A stretch of DNA of 64,000 nt from an uncultured Prevotellaceae bacterium (GCA_902780635.1 CACZGH010000016.1:1-64000); one strand, 5' to 3'. Counted from the first letter of the stretch, positions 42,446 to 52,580 are shown. Notes: generated by a model from the letters alone, not told the origin. Translations and numbers: made by a program.

Positions 42446-44051
42446 TACTCATTTTGGGCGTTTTCTCAAAAGGCACATCCACCAGTTCCACTTTGTTGAT
42501 TTTGCTATAGGAAGGCAGGGCTTTGTTAGCGGCAGTCCGTATTTGTTCGGGGATGGCATTCTTTGAAGCGGTGTCCATATCCTCAGGAATGTCTGCATAT
42601 ACCAAAGCCACCAGTTTGCTATTGCGATCCACCACGATCGACTCTATCACATACGGACAACCAGACAGCACAGCCTCCAGCTCTTCCGGATAGATATTCT
42701 GGCCAGAGGAGTTGAGGATCATCGATTTGATACGGCCACGGATGAAGATGTTGCCCTCGTCGTCCATCAGTCCCAGATCGCCGGTGCGGAACCATCCATC
42801 GTCTGTGAACGCCACCGCATTGGCTTCAGGATTCTTGTAATAGCCCACTGTGATGTTCGCACCTCGTGCCTGTATTTCACCGGCCACATTTTTCGGGTCT
42901 TCGGAGTCGATCCTGATCTCGTGAACAGGTTTTCCGCAGGAGCCGGGAACAAAATCTGTCCACCACTCCCAGCCCAACAGCGGGCACGCCTCCGTCATAC
43001 CGTAGCCGACGGTGAAGGGGAGGCGCATCTTGCAGAAGCATTGTTCCACCTCGGGTTTCAGAGGAGCGCCACCCATGATGAAGCAGCGTACACGTCCGCC
43101 GAAAGCAGAGATGATTTTTTTACGTACGATCTTGTATAACAGTTTGTTGATATAGGGGATGTCCTGTAGCTTTTTCATCTTCTCCAGGGCCGGTTTGATG
43201 GAGTTGGCATAGACCTTTTCCATCACCAGGGGCACCGTCACCACCATATAAGGCTTCACGTCCTGCATCGCTTTGAGCAGGGTGGTGGGCGAAGGTGTCT
43301 TACCTAAGAAATACACCGTGACACCATCGATATTCGGATGGATGAACTCGATGGCCAGACCGTACATATGGGCCATGGGGAGCATCGAGACGATGGTCTC
43401 GCCCGGATGGTTGGGAAAATGAGTGTTGCTGAATTCGTCGGTGTCGGAGATGGCGCCATAGGTGAGCATCACACCTTTGGGATTGCCGGTGGTGCCAGAG
43501 GTGTAATTGATGATGGCCAGTTTGTCCCAGTTGTTCGTAGGATAGGAAATCTTTTCTGGCGACAACCCGGAGCGGTAACGGGAGTTAAATATATTCTCTC
43601 TGTTATTCCAGGCTTTGGCCACCTTCTCATCCCGATGCCATAGCAACTGATGGCCTTTCACATTGATGGCTGCTTTGAGGGCAGGCATCTGCTCCGGATT
43701 CAGTTTTCTCCAGATGTCATCGTCTGTAAAAAGTATCACACTGTCGGAGTGGTTGGTGAGGGCAGTGATACTGTTGGGGTGGAAGTCGGCCAGAAGCGGC
43801 ACGGCCACGCAACCGTTGACATTGATTTCCCAGAAAGCGATCGCCCATCGGGCGGAATTGCGTGCGCAGATAGCGATCTTGTTGCGCTTGGCTATACGTG
43901 CTTCGTTGAGGAACAACTTAAACATTTCTATGTTTGTGGCCAAATCCTCATAGGTAAAGGATTCGCCATTATAGTCACAGAGCGCTTTTTGGTTCCAGCG
44001 TTCACGGACGGTTTCCTCCAGTTTTTTCAGATAATGTTTCATCTTTTTCAA
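42423..44051 (-). CDS. AMP-binding long-chain acyl-CoA synthetase-like protein
   Basis: The 542-residue ANL-family enzyme has the P-loop NYTSGTTGNPKGVMLTY, the MGGAPLKPEVEQCF and VGYGMTEACPLLG motifs, and GWFRTGDLG near the hinge, with KSMILNSSGQNIYPEELE after it. It activates a fatty or other carboxylic acid via an acyl-AMP. It is shorter than FadD and close to the 'long-chain acyl-CoA synthetase' set of Bacteroidales. A -7 element (TATTTTTG on the minus strand, 44175-44182) leaves an untranslated leader of about 115 bases. Confidence 0.85.
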   Translation of the reverse strand: MKKMKHYLKKLEETVRERWNQKALCDYNGESFTYEDLATNIEMFKLFLNEARIAKRNKIAICARNSARWAIAFWEINVNGCVAVPLLADFHPNSITALTNHSDSVILFTDDDIWRKLNPEQMPALKAAINVKGHQLLWHRDEKVAKAWNNRENIFNSRYRSGLSPEKISYPTNNWDKLAIINYTSGTTGNPKGVMLTYGAISDTDEFSNTHFPNHPGETIVSMLPMAHMYGLAIEFIHPNIDGVTVYFLGKTPSPTTLLKAMQDVKPYMVVTVPLVMEKVYANSIKPALEKMKKLQDIPYINKLLYKIVRKKIISAFGGRVRCFIMGGAPLKPEVEQCFCKMRLPFTVGYGMTEACPLLGWEWWTDFVPGSCGKPVHEIRIDSEDPKNVAGEIQARGANITVGYYKNPEANAVAFTDDGWFRTGDLGLMDDEGNIFIRGRIKSMILNSSGQNIYPEELEAVLSGCPYVIESIVVDRNSKLVALVYADIPEDMDTASKNAIPEQIRTAANKALPSYSKINKVELVDVPFEKTPKMSIKRFLYQ

Positions 44052-44261
44052 TAGATTAAAGGTGTGTGCATGTCTCGCTCAACTTCTTAGGTGAAAAGGT
44101 AAAAGTTGATTAGGTTTTCATAACCAAACGAAACTTGAACTTGTGATCGTCGAGTGATTTTTTAGTTTCAACGACAAAAATACACATAATTCTCGTAATT
44201 CTAGCGTTTTTGACTAAATTTTCCACTATTTTCTTTTCTAATGGTCGGTTTGTGGAACTTT

Positions 44262-44330
44262 AGCAAGCCACTCATCACTCACCACTCGCCTCTCACCTCT
44301 TACCTCTCACTTCTTACTTCTCTTTTTTGG
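44262..44330. repeat. 'cactcatcactcacc / ctcttacctctcac' word repeats
   Basis: Short words (cactcatcactcaccactcg, cctctcacctcttacctctc, acttcttacttctc) run in tandem. The vocabulary overlaps that of 37461-37592. The array ends at the -33 box of the GH30 promoter. Confidence 0.65.
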
Positions 44331-44357
44331 CGTTTCACTCACTTTGTTGTATCTTTG
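44326..44357 (+). promoter_or_regulatory. Promoter of the GH30 gene
   Basis: TTTG at 44326-44329, 20 bases, then TATCTTTG at 44350-44357. It lies downstream of the longest-frame start, so translation begins at 44412. Confidence 0.75.
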
Positions 44358-44411
44358 CACCCGAATGTCGAAGGAAGCCGACACAACGTCATCTATCAAA
44401 TACTTTCATCA

Positions 44412-45935
44412 ATGAAACAGATTTTTACTTCGGTCTTAGCGCTGGCAATAGCGATGACTACCCAGGCAGCGTTTATCAAACTGACGGTGGACACCACCCG
44501 CTGCCAGACAATCACTGGCTTTGGCGCTGCCGCCTGCGACGGCGCCATGTGTCCGTTTGGCACTGACACGCAGCCTGTAAAACTGCTCTATGGCCCTACA
44601 TCAAAAGTAGGACTTAACATCATGCGTATGGAGATCTCGCCCAATTTCATAGGCGATGTCAGAGTGCCTGAATGGGGCAACTGGGACACACCTTATGACT
44701 GGCAAGGTTCGGTGCCTTCAGCCAAATACGTCAAACAGTGCGGCGGCATCGTCTTTGGCACCCCCTGGTCGCCTCCAGGTGACTATAAGACCAACGGCAC
44801 TGCTCAGGGAGGAAACAGCGAAGACCAAGGTTACCAACGCGGTGAACTGCGTGAAGACTGCTACGAAAAGTTCTTCCCCTGGCTGAACACATTTTTGGAG
44901 TATATGAAATCGAAAGGTGTGGACGTCGACGCCGTTTCCGTTCAAAACGAGCCCGACTGGTGGGTCAGCTACTCCGGTTGCCTGTATACCCCTCAGCAGC
45001 AACTCAAGTTGGTCAAGAACTACGCCCATCTGCTTGACCGAGAGACCTATCCGGGTCTGCGGCTGATCAGTGCGGAGCCACTGGGCTTCGACCCCAATTA
45101 TTCCAATATGCTCTTGAATGACGCTGTGGCACGTGACCAGGTCGACATCATCGCAGGTCATATTTACGGCCATCCGCCATTGGGCAATCTGAAGTCGGCT
45201 GCCACGCTGGCTTCTAAGTACGGCAAGGAAGTGTGGATGACGGAGCACTCTGTCACCGACAACATCGACCACTTGCCCAACTGGCACGAACAGTTGATCT
45301 TCGCCGAAGAGCTCAATGAATGTATGTTGGCTGGTTGCACAGGCTACATCTACTGGTATATGCGTGCCCATTGGGCATTCGTAGGTACAGGAGAATCACA
45401 GTACAACCCTGGTAACACAAAGAACAAACTGCTGCCTCGCGCCTATGTCATGTCGCACTTCTCGAAGCACGTCACAGGTTCCACACGTTTAAAGACCTCT
45501 CGTGACAAGACCTCAGGCGAAGGTGCCGCACTGGAAACCTCTGCTTATATCAAAGGCGACTCGCTCATCGTAATGGCGATAGATACGGTGGAAACACCAT
45601 GTGCCATCAAGATGCAACTTCCCTACAAAGTGAAGAGTGGCACCCTTCTGCTGTCGACAGGTAATGAACTTGAGAACCTCTGCCAGAAGATAACGATGGA
45701 AATCGACGAACCGACCAATACAATTCAAGTAGATTTGCACCCCCGTAGTCTTAGTACTTTTATCTTTATGATAGACAGGGAGGAAGATGCTATCCGTGAC
45801 ATGAAATATGCCGACGCACCATCCTCTGAAAGTCAATACTACGACCTACAGGGACGTCGCATCACAGCGCCTCACGACCTCTATATCGAGAAGCGTGCTG
45901 ATGGTACGTCCAGAAAAGTATTTCATCAACAATAG
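44412..45935 (+). CDS. Secreted glycoside hydrolase family 30 enzyme
   Basis: The 507-residue protein has a signal peptide (cleavage near TTQAA, residue 19) and a GH30 (beta/alpha)8 barrel with its side beta domain. E180 in VSVQNEPDWW is the acid/base and E278 in VWMTEHSV the nucleophile. TITGFGAAACDGAM and FGTPWSPPG are also typical. The layout is closest to subfamily 8 glucuronoxylanases, a placement inferred from memory. The C-terminus ends with YYDLQGRRI and LYIEKRADGTSRKVF, a sorting-type tail. It has its own promoter. Confidence 0.85.
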   Translation: MKQIFTSVLALAIAMTTQAAFIKLTVDTTRCQTITGFGAAACDGAMCPFGTDTQPVKLLYGPTSKVGLNIMRMEISPNFIGDVRVPEWGNWDTPYDWQGSVPSAKYVKQCGGIVFGTPWSPPGDYKTNGTAQGGNSEDQGYQRGELREDCYEKFFPWLNTFLEYMKSKGVDVDAVSVQNEPDWWVSYSGCLYTPQQQLKLVKNYAHLLDRETYPGLRLISAEPLGFDPNYSNMLLNDAVARDQVDIIAGHIYGHPPLGNLKSAATLASKYGKEVWMTEHSVTDNIDHLPNWHEQLIFAEELNECMLAGCTGYIYWYMRAHWAFVGTGESQYNPGNTKNKLLPRAYVMSHFSKHVTGSTRLKTSRDKTSGEGAALETSAYIKGDSLIVMAIDTVETPCAIKMQLPYKVKSGTLLLSTGNELENLCQKITMEIDEPTNTIQVDLHPRSLSTFIFMIDREEDAIRDMKYADAPSSESQYYDLQGRRITAPHDLYIEKRADGTSRKVFHQQ

Positions 45936-45977
45936 TGACATATGGTTGAAGCGATGACGGGGGTGCTCGTCATCGCT

Positions 45978-48164
45978 TCAAGCATAACTATGCATACCTC
46001 CTAAAAGATAATTCACACCAAAATAAGTGGTGATGACTGCAAGGAACGCACACACCATGTAGAGGTGGTAAAAATGGGGCTTGCGGAAGATACTCACAGA
46101 GGCCTTGTGCAATGGTACGGCATAAACCATGAGGGTGATGAGTGCCCATGACTCTTTTGGGTCCCACGACCAGTAGTTACCCCATGACACATTGGCCCAG
46201 ATGGCGCCAAGGAAGATGCCGATAGCGAGCAGGAACACAGCGGGATAAAGCAGCAGTTGAGACAGGGCTGTAACCCGCTCCAGTTCTGCTCTTTTTTTAT
46301 GGCTGATCAGGAAGAATGCCTGCACACCCAATAGCAGCTGCAGGGCGAACAGTGCGTAGGCACACATCACGGTCATCACATGCACAGAGAGCAAGGGCGA
46401 CTGCAACACCGGCATCAGTGGGGTGATCTGTGAGTTGCTGCCTGCCAGCATAGAGACCAGGAGACAGAAAGAGGCAATCAGCGGGCCGAAGCCAGAGATG
46501 ATGGGGAATGGCCGGCGGAAAGCAAAGGTCAACAACAACAGCACCCATGCCATGAACAGCATCGTCTCATGTCCGTTGCTCACGGGGATGTGTCCGCTGA
46601 TCCACCAGCGCAGGCCCAAGAGAAGGGTGGTATAGATGGTCAGCAGCACGATGTACAAGAGCGATGTGGTCTTTAGCCACGTTCCTTTTCCCGCAGCGGT
46701 CATCATGACGATGCACAACAGCAGAGAGAGGGTCAGCGACAGGAAAACCGGCCATTTTTGGCTACGCAACGTGTTGTAGAAGATCTCCACTTTTCCGATA
46801 TTTTGATGGGGCAGCGCATGGCCTGTCATCTCCTGTTGAAAGAGTTTTATTTTAGCGATGATTTCCATCGCCCTGTCGTGTTGCCCAGTCACGATACTCT
46901 CCGTCAGGAAGTCCATCGACTGTTTGATGAAGAATTGCTCCTTGACCGGAATCTCTTTTGGAAGTGACTGTCCGCCGGGCATGTACCAGACGATCTCATC
47001 GCCAGAGCGATAAGGGAACATCTTGATGAACTCTCCACGATAGAACATCTCCACGATATGGTATTTCTCATCAGCATCCATCAACGCCTTTCGGTCGACG
47101 GTAGGGTCACCACTTCGCAGTGACTCCACGGCATCCTTCAGTTTGTATTCATGATACTCATTCAGAAAGTCGCTGTATGACGCCCACTGACTGTCGATAC
47201 CCAGCAATCGCTGCACATCATGGCTTTTCACACGTATCAGCTTCTGCTTTTCCCACGGAGAGTAGTAAATCATCCAACTGACGAAAATCTCATCGGCAGA
47301 ATATCCCTCCCATGAAGCTTTGCCCGACAGTTTGGTGACAAAGTCTGTGGCGACAGTGTTGATTGGACAGATGCGGTGGTTGTAGAGCACGTTGATGCTG
47401 CCTATACGGTGGGCGATGTCCTTGTCAACCGCTTGTAAGCCATCGTTGGCACAGAGAGGAGACGCGTAAAGGGCAAGAGGCAAGAGAATGGCCAATGGCC
47501 GCATGGCTTGGCGATAGAGCGTGCGCATCTGGGTCTGTCGTGACAGCAGGGTGAAGATGATGCCGACCAACAACAAGAAATAGCCCACGTAGGTGACAGC
47601 GATACCATAAGGGTCGTAGCTGACACCAAGCACCACGCCCTCACCGTCGGTGTCGTAGCTGGACTGAAAGAGCCGATAACCGTCTTGGTGTCCGACGTTG
47701 TTCATAGAGACCACCAAGTCCTGTCCGCCATCGCACTGAATGATGCTCTGGTAGTCGAGCGGCGCATCAGTGCCTGGATAATAGACAATGCGAAACTCCT
47801 TGAGTGTCAGAGAGAAGGGTAGATGCTGATAGTTTCCGTCCTTGTCTACGTACATCGAGGCAGGGATTGCGGTGCGAAGAGCAATGACCCCACTGCGTGA
47901 AAAAAGGTGGGTGATCAGTGCGCCTGCCAGTATCACCACAAATGACAAGTGCAATAAAAGGACGGCAGTCCGGTGATACAGACGCCGTTTGATGATATAG
48001 ATGCAGGCTGCCACTGTCAGGGCAGCCCACAGGGCAGAGAACCACCATGCACCGTAGATATGCTCGGCAGCGAAACTGGTGCCACGATATTTCTCTATGA
48101 TAGTAGCAAACCCTATACACACGATGATGAGTGTGTATAGGGCATAAATCACTTTTTTATTCAC
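45978..48164 (-). CDS. Fused ResB-CcsA cytochrome c biogenesis protein
   Basis: The 728-residue inner-membrane protein joins a ResB-like N-terminal half (membrane helices near 5-25, 35-55, 65-88, a large periplasmic domain, helix near 195) to a CcsA C-terminal half. The CcsA half has eight or so helices and the haem-handling WGNYWSWDPKESWALI motif (about 660-675). It exports haem and joins it to CxxCH sites of periplasmic cytochromes. Its place as last gene of an operon headed by a barrel, imelysin and a di-haem protein suggests it matures that di-haem protein. The stop lies 9 bases from the next gene's end. Confidence 0.87.
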   Translation of the reverse strand: MNKKVIYALYTLIIVCIGFATIIEKYRGTSFAAEHIYGAWWFSALWAALTVAACIYIIKRRLYHRTAVLLLHLSFVVILAGALITHLFSRSGVIALRTAIPASMYVDKDGNYQHLPFSLTLKEFRIVYYPGTDAPLDYQSIIQCDGGQDLVVSMNNVGHQDGYRLFQSSYDTDGEGVVLGVSYDPYGIAVTYVGYFLLLVGIIFTLLSRQTQMRTLYRQAMRPLAILLPLALYASPLCANDGLQAVDKDIAHRIGSINVLYNHRICPINTVATDFVTKLSGKASWEGYSADEIFVSWMIYYSPWEKQKLIRVKSHDVQRLLGIDSQWASYSDFLNEYHEYKLKDAVESLRSGDPTVDRKALMDADEKYHIVEMFYRGEFIKMFPYRSGDEIVWYMPGGQSLPKEIPVKEQFFIKQSMDFLTESIVTGQHDRAMEIIAKIKLFQQEMTGHALPHQNIGKVEIFYNTLRSQKWPVFLSLTLSLLLCIVMMTAAGKGTWLKTTSLLYIVLLTIYTTLLLGLRWWISGHIPVSNGHETMLFMAWVLLLLTFAFRRPFPIISGFGPLIASFCLLVSMLAGSNSQITPLMPVLQSPLLSVHVMTVMCAYALFALQLLLGVQAFFLISHKKRAELERVTALSQLLLYPAVFLLAIGIFLGAIWANVSWGNYWSWDPKESWALITLMVYAVPLHKASVSIFRKPHFYHLYMVCAFLAVITTYFGVNYLLGGMHSYA

Positions 48165-48173
48165 AAATACGTT

Positions 48174-49880
48174 CTAGATGGATTCAATGAAATAGATGAT
48201 CTGATCACGTTGTTTTTTGGACAGGTTGCGGAACTGCACCACAGAGTTGTACGCATCACTGATGCCTCCCTCGTCCTTGCATCCATGCCACATGATGGCT
48301 TCCATGACGTTGCGGGCACGACAATCGTGCAGACGCTCTATGCCACTGCCGCACTTGGCTGCCAACCCGCGTCCCCAGAGCGGGGTGGTGCGGCACCAGC
48401 CCGTACGTATGTCGTTCTTCATCCACAGACGGTGCTGTACGAAGTCGGTGTAGGGCCATATCTTTTGATGAGGATACCTCGGCATGTCGCTGTCGGAGGT
48501 GAAGAATTTGGCGGGATCCTGTATGTGGTCGTCGCCTGTCTGCCATGATGGACGGTGACACGAAGCGCAACCGATTTGGGTGAACAGACGCTTGCCTTCT
48601 TGGAAGTCCGTCGTCGTCGTGTTGCGGGCTGCTGGAACAGCCAGACCACGGTGCCAGATCATGAGGTTCTTGTACTGGGCGTCGGTCATCTCAGCGTCGA
48701 GCGATTTGCTGGTCAGATAGGTGTAGATGTCTTTCTGCAGGTCGCCGGTGTGCCACTCGGGGTGTGCCTTGGTGGGGTCTACACGGTTGATGTACTCGGT
48801 GAAGCCTGCTTGCACCTCTGGGTCTTGCGATGATTTCGTGGCATAGTACTTGCCAGCGAGATCAAGATAGTGGTAACGGCGGTCGGAACGGGTCACGTTG
48901 GTGATGTTCCAGATGGCGTTGGCTCCAGCGGCGTCGAGGATAGGACCGCGTGACATGGCGTAGGTATAGCGGCGCACATACTTGGTGCCGTCGCCCTGCA
49001 ATGAGTTGCTGTAGTAGCTCTTCCAGGTGTTGGTAGCCTGGTCCCACATGGCGGGGTTGAGCGCGTCTGTGCGGCCGATGCTGTTGAAGTACTCACTCTC
49101 TGACTTCCACTGGGCGGTGATATCCTCATCAGGGATGGCGTCGGTCAGTCCGGTGCCGTAGATGCCGATGGTCGACTCCAGCAGCACGCCGATATCGTTG
49201 TTGAATTCAGCTTCGGTGAGGGTGATGTCGGTACCGCCACGCTGTACCACCACGGGTGCATAGAAAGCTTGATAGGGGATGCTCACCTCTGGGTAAATAA
49301 GCGAATAGGTCTCGCCGTCGGCAAACTTGTTTCCCCACTCGTCGGTATAGTTATTCCACGCTATCTTGATTTGGTTCTCGTCGATAGGTGCCTTGAAGGG
49401 CTTCACGGCACCCGTCTGTGGCATACCCGCCACGGAACGGATGTAGGCATTGGTGGTCTTGTCGTAGACGACGAGGAGGTAACCATTGCGGTGCATGTCG
49501 GCCTTGTATTCCGTCTGGCGAGCGCCATGTCCATATCCTGGATGGCAGTAGAGGCATCCGCGTCGCACATAGACAGGCCCCAGACCATGGAAAGCGCCGT
49601 CGATGTTGGTGTTGTAGTCTTTCTCAAAGAGATATTCTCCCTCGTTGAAGGCGGTCATCATCCCTGCGTTTTCCACAGCTTTTGAGGGCTGCTCAAAGGC
49701 GGTGGCGGTGTTCACCGTCGTCGTGCCGAGGAGTCCACCGGCGTAGTAGTCCTCAGGATAGTCTGACGTGGAGGGGTCGCCTATCTCCCATGTGGTGGGC
49801 TGGTTGTCATCATCATCAGAACATCCGGTGACGAAGAAGGTTCCGAGCAGAACCATTCCTATTAGAAAAGGTCTTTTCAT
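48174..49880 (-). CDS. Di-haem oxidoreductase (DHOR) family lipoprotein
   Basis: The 568-residue protein has a lipobox (FFVTGC, C20). Two c-type haem sites are visible: CLYCH (109-113) and CASCH (438-442). RGLAVPAARN just before the second is typical of the DUF1111/DHOR family, related to MauG-type di-haem peroxidases. It should be anchored in the periplasm or outer membrane and act as a peroxidase or thiol oxidoreductase; the substrate is not known. Imelysin lies 6 bases upstream and the CcsA/ResB fusion 9 bases downstream, so haem insertion could be supplied by the same operon. Confidence 0.87.
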   Translation of the reverse strand: MKRPFLIGMVLLGTFFVTGCSDDDDNQPTTWEIGDPSTSDYPEDYYAGGLLGTTTVNTATAFEQPSKAVENAGMMTAFNEGEYLFEKDYNTNIDGAFHGLGPVYVRRGCLYCHPGYGHGARQTEYKADMHRNGYLLVVYDKTTNAYIRSVAGMPQTGAVKPFKAPIDENQIKIAWNNYTDEWGNKFADGETYSLIYPEVSIPYQAFYAPVVVQRGGTDITLTEAEFNNDIGVLLESTIGIYGTGLTDAIPDEDITAQWKSESEYFNSIGRTDALNPAMWDQATNTWKSYYSNSLQGDGTKYVRRYTYAMSRGPILDAAGANAIWNITNVTRSDRRYHYLDLAGKYYATKSSQDPEVQAGFTEYINRVDPTKAHPEWHTGDLQKDIYTYLTSKSLDAEMTDAQYKNLMIWHRGLAVPAARNTTTTDFQEGKRLFTQIGCASCHRPSWQTGDDHIQDPAKFFTSDSDMPRYPHQKIWPYTDFVQHRLWMKNDIRTGWCRTTPLWGRGLAAKCGSGIERLHDCRARNVMEAIMWHGCKDEGGISDAYNSVVQFRNLSKKQRDQIIYFIESI

Positions 49881-49886
49881 GGCTGT

Positions 49887-51083
49887 TTACTTTTTGATGT
49901 TCACAATCGACTGATAGAGTTTCCAGGCATTGTCTGCCAGTGTGCGGTAGGTAGCCAATACTACTTGGTCTACATAGTTGTCGTTGATGACCCGACATTG
50001 TGCCTCCACCGTACTGTTGCCGGCATATCCTGACAGCGTCTCAGAGAGTGCGCCCAAGGCCTCATCCAAATCGCCCAGCGCATCAATAGCCACTTTGCAG
50101 GAAGGATCAGAATAATACAAGGCAAACGGACTCTTCATGGCCTTGATCTTGGACAGGGCTGTTTCAAGTTGAGTCACCACTTTGTTGGCCTGGCTACTGA
50201 GCGTGGCATTGCCTGCGTTCTGGCAGAAGTAGATCAATGACTGCTGTGTGGGAGTGGTGGCTCCCATCTGTCCGAAGAGCGCGTTCTTGCAACTGATGAT
50301 GTTGTCGTAGAAATCAGTGATGGAGTTGTAGGCGTAAGGAGACTCGATATAGGTGGCGTCCTCACCAGTATAGGGCAGGCCTATCTTTGAGTCGCCCACC
50401 TCGCCGATGATGTCCTGACAGCCGGAGATGATCTCAAGGGTGGCATCGAGGGCGGTGGCCCAGTCACCGGTGCCGGGGTTCTTGAAGGCCTTGCCGAAAT
50501 TTTGGAATGAGCCCAGTGACCCTTCAGCATCGCCGTCGTCATTGATGGCATTGTGGGTGGCCACGTAGTTGAGGGCTATCTTGTGGCGCTCGGCATTGCT
50601 CTCTTTGGGGTCCCAGGCAGCCTCCAGCGTGGCTGTGGCGTTGTAGAGATCCTTGGCCACAGCGCAGATATAATTGTATTCCAGGTTGGTGATCTGGCTG
50701 ATCTGGCGGGGCTGACCCTGACGGAACAGCACATACTCCAGACCATGATAGCCTAAGATACCTGAATTGGCGGTCTTAATGAAGTTGTCGAGGTTAGACA
50801 TCGCCTTCTCGTCACGCAGCACATCAGCCAGGTCGTTGGCGGCTACCGGCCAGGTGTCGGTGTGTGGGTCGATGGAGTAAACGTCGGCAGCTCCAAAAAG
50901 GAATGCCTCAGTGTTCTCCCAGTTGGCGCGTGCTTTTTTCCAGTCATCACAAGCCTGATTGAGGGCGGCCTGTGAACCTTCGATGGTTGAGTTGTTGTCT
51001 TCATCATCGCTTGAGCATGAAGCGAAACCTGTGGAAAGGACGACAGCCAAAGCTGCCATTTTCAATAGATTCTTTCTTTTCAT
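49887..51083 (-). CDS. Imelysin family lipoprotein
   Basis: The 398-residue protein has a lipobox (GFASC, C23) and an imelysin-like double four-helix fold. The conserved GxHxxE motif appears as GYHGLE (111-116). Imelysins (IrpA, ICMP) are tied to iron uptake, probably binding a metal or iron complex outside the inner membrane; the name refers to an old peptidase claim not supported by structure. The adjoining DHOR gene is a known partner of imelysin in Proteobacteria. Confidence 0.88.
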   Translation of the reverse strand: MKRKNLLKMAALAVVLSTGFASCSSDDEDNNSTIEGSQAALNQACDDWKKARANWENTEAFLFGAADVYSIDPHTDTWPVAANDLADVLRDEKAMSNLDNFIKTANSGILGYHGLEYVLFRQGQPRQISQITNLEYNYICAVAKDLYNATATLEAAWDPKESNAERHKIALNYVATHNAINDDGDAEGSLGSFQNFGKAFKNPGTGDWATALDATLEIISGCQDIIGEVGDSKIGLPYTGEDATYIESPYAYNSITDFYDNIISCKNALFGQMGATTPTQQSLIYFCQNAGNATLSSQANKVVTQLETALSKIKAMKSPFALYYSDPSCKVAIDALGDLDEALGALSETLSGYAGNSTVEAQCRVINDNYVDQVVLATYRTLADNAWKLYQSIVNIKK

Positions 51084-51147
51084 TTTATGATTGTTTGTTG
51101 ATGTTGGTAATTCTTTGATAGATGAATCCTTTCAACGTAAGTTGAGT

Positions 51148-52545
51148 TTATAGGAATTTGCCGCAGTAGGTGATACCTAAACTGACGCTGGGCTCGTTGT
51201 TGTAAGGCTGTTTGTATAGCGGACTGTCTGAAGTGAGGCCATTGTTGTTCACCTTCTCGAAGAAACGATAGGAGTATTCTCCCTTGATGGTGACTTGCTT
51301 CACCGGCGAGTAGTTGAGACCGAAAGCACAACGGTATTTTTTCGTGTACTTGTACATCGACTCATAAGTGCCCGATGACATCGTGTCGTAGTACTCAAAT
51401 CGTCCGAAAACATATAGTTTCTCCTTCTCCTGCCGCATTTTCGGCATTTGCGAGAAAACGTCGTAGCCCGCCTCAATGGCGTATGCCACCGCATTGCTGC
51501 CAATGTTGGTATAGTGGTGTGGGTTGCCATCCTGATATTTGTGGTGTGTCCAGTTGGCTTGGTTGTATGCAGAGATTTCGTCGGCATCACTGAAATGGGC
51601 GACATCCACATTGCCGCGTACAATCCAGTTCCAGCGGTTGAGTGCGAAGTCGAGGGTGACGATGCCCAAGGCTCCTGTCACGTCATTGTATTTCGTGCCC
51701 GGTGTTCGTAGGGTGTTGCGGAAGGTGTAGCCATAGTAGCCGCTCAGACCGATGCGCAGTCCTTTGACACTATAGTTGTCGATGCGCAAAGCGCCGGCAT
51801 AGTTGTTGGCCACCTTGAACTCATAGGGACTGGTGGCACCGTAGTGTACGAAATTCTCTGCCGTGAAACTCTCGGAGTTGAGGCCTGAAAGCAGTTGAGC
51901 CTCATAACGCCAGTCTTTCAGCCGTCCCCACAGTGAGAGACCTACTTGGTGCCAGGTGTTGGGTAGAATGGTGGCCTCTCCTTCCGGGCGGTAAACCGTG
52001 AAAAATTGGTTGGGCTCATGGTAGGCATTGGAGTAACCGATGGGCACGATGATCTCACCGGCCTTGATGTTGAACTTGCCATCCCAGAACTCCTTGTTGA
52101 TCCAGAACTGCTCGATGTTCACCTCGCCGCCTTTTTCCACCTCGGCCTCATATTCTCCGGCCTCTTCTGCTTCTATCTCCACGGCAGTGCCGTTGCCACC
52201 ATGCTCAAACTCTATCTCGGTTCCTAAAGACCAACCCTTACCCAGGTTATAGCCGATGTTGAGACAGACGTGTGGCAGGTCGAAACGTCCGTGGCTCTTG
52301 TCGTTAGCATAGTTCTCTGGCATCTTATATCGGTTGAAACTCTGGCTGTAGAAGTTTCTGCTCATGACGGCCTCGCCATACCCGCCTATGTAGAGGCGTG
52401 ATAGCGCGTCGTTCTTTTCCTCTGTTTTGGTCACTTGCTTTGTGGCACCACTGACGCCGTCCACCTGAAGGTCATCGGCATTCTGAGCCATTAAGCCAAC
52501 AGGTGACAAGGCAAGTACGACAGTAAGTAAAAATGTTCTCATCAT
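51148..52545 (-). CDS. Outer-membrane beta-barrel (phosphate-selective-porin-like)
   Basis: The 465-residue protein has a signal peptide (MMRTFLLTVV start, cleavage near LMAQN). Alternating beta strands follow, with the acidic loop EIEAEEAGEYEAEVEKGGEV near residues 122-141, and the protein ends in YCGKFL. The overall layout resembles porins of the OprO/P type. The longer frame begins at 52575, but the promoter's start site is about 52574, so ATG at 52545 is used. It is the first gene of the imelysin-DHOR-CcsA operon and is the likely entry route for its substrate. Confidence 0.78.
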   Translation of the reverse strand: MMRTFLLTVVLALSPVGLMAQNADDLQVDGVSGATKQVTKTEEKNDALSRLYIGGYGEAVMSRNFYSQSFNRYKMPENYANDKSHGRFDLPHVCLNIGYNLGKGWSLGTEIEFEHGGNGTAVEIEAEEAGEYEAEVEKGGEVNIEQFWINKEFWDGKFNIKAGEIIVPIGYSNAYHEPNQFFTVYRPEGEATILPNTWHQVGLSLWGRLKDWRYEAQLLSGLNSESFTAENFVHYGATSPYEFKVANNYAGALRIDNYSVKGLRIGLSGYYGYTFRNTLRTPGTKYNDVTGALGIVTLDFALNRWNWIVRGNVDVAHFSDADEISAYNQANWTHHKYQDGNPHHYTNIGSNAVAYAIEAGYDVFSQMPKMRQEKEKLYVFGRFEYYDTMSSGTYESMYKYTKKYRCAFGLNYSPVKQVTIKGEYSYRFFEKVNNNGLTSDSPLYKQPYNNEPSVSLGITYCGKFL

Positions 52546-52580
52546 ACGTAAGAAAATGTTTGTAAACTGATTCATGAGTG

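Larger units (their letters stand above)
44052..44411. other. Divergent intergenic region with repeats
   Basis: No gene is seen. It holds the leader and -7 element of the leftward synthetase gene (44175-44182), 'ctcacctcttac' word repeats (44262-44330) and the rightward GH30 promoter (44326-44357). Confidence 0.6.

Noticed and set aside
44241-44411. Upstream extension of the GH30 protein
   Set aside because: It translates a word-repeat array and the promoter; the signal peptide begins at 44412.
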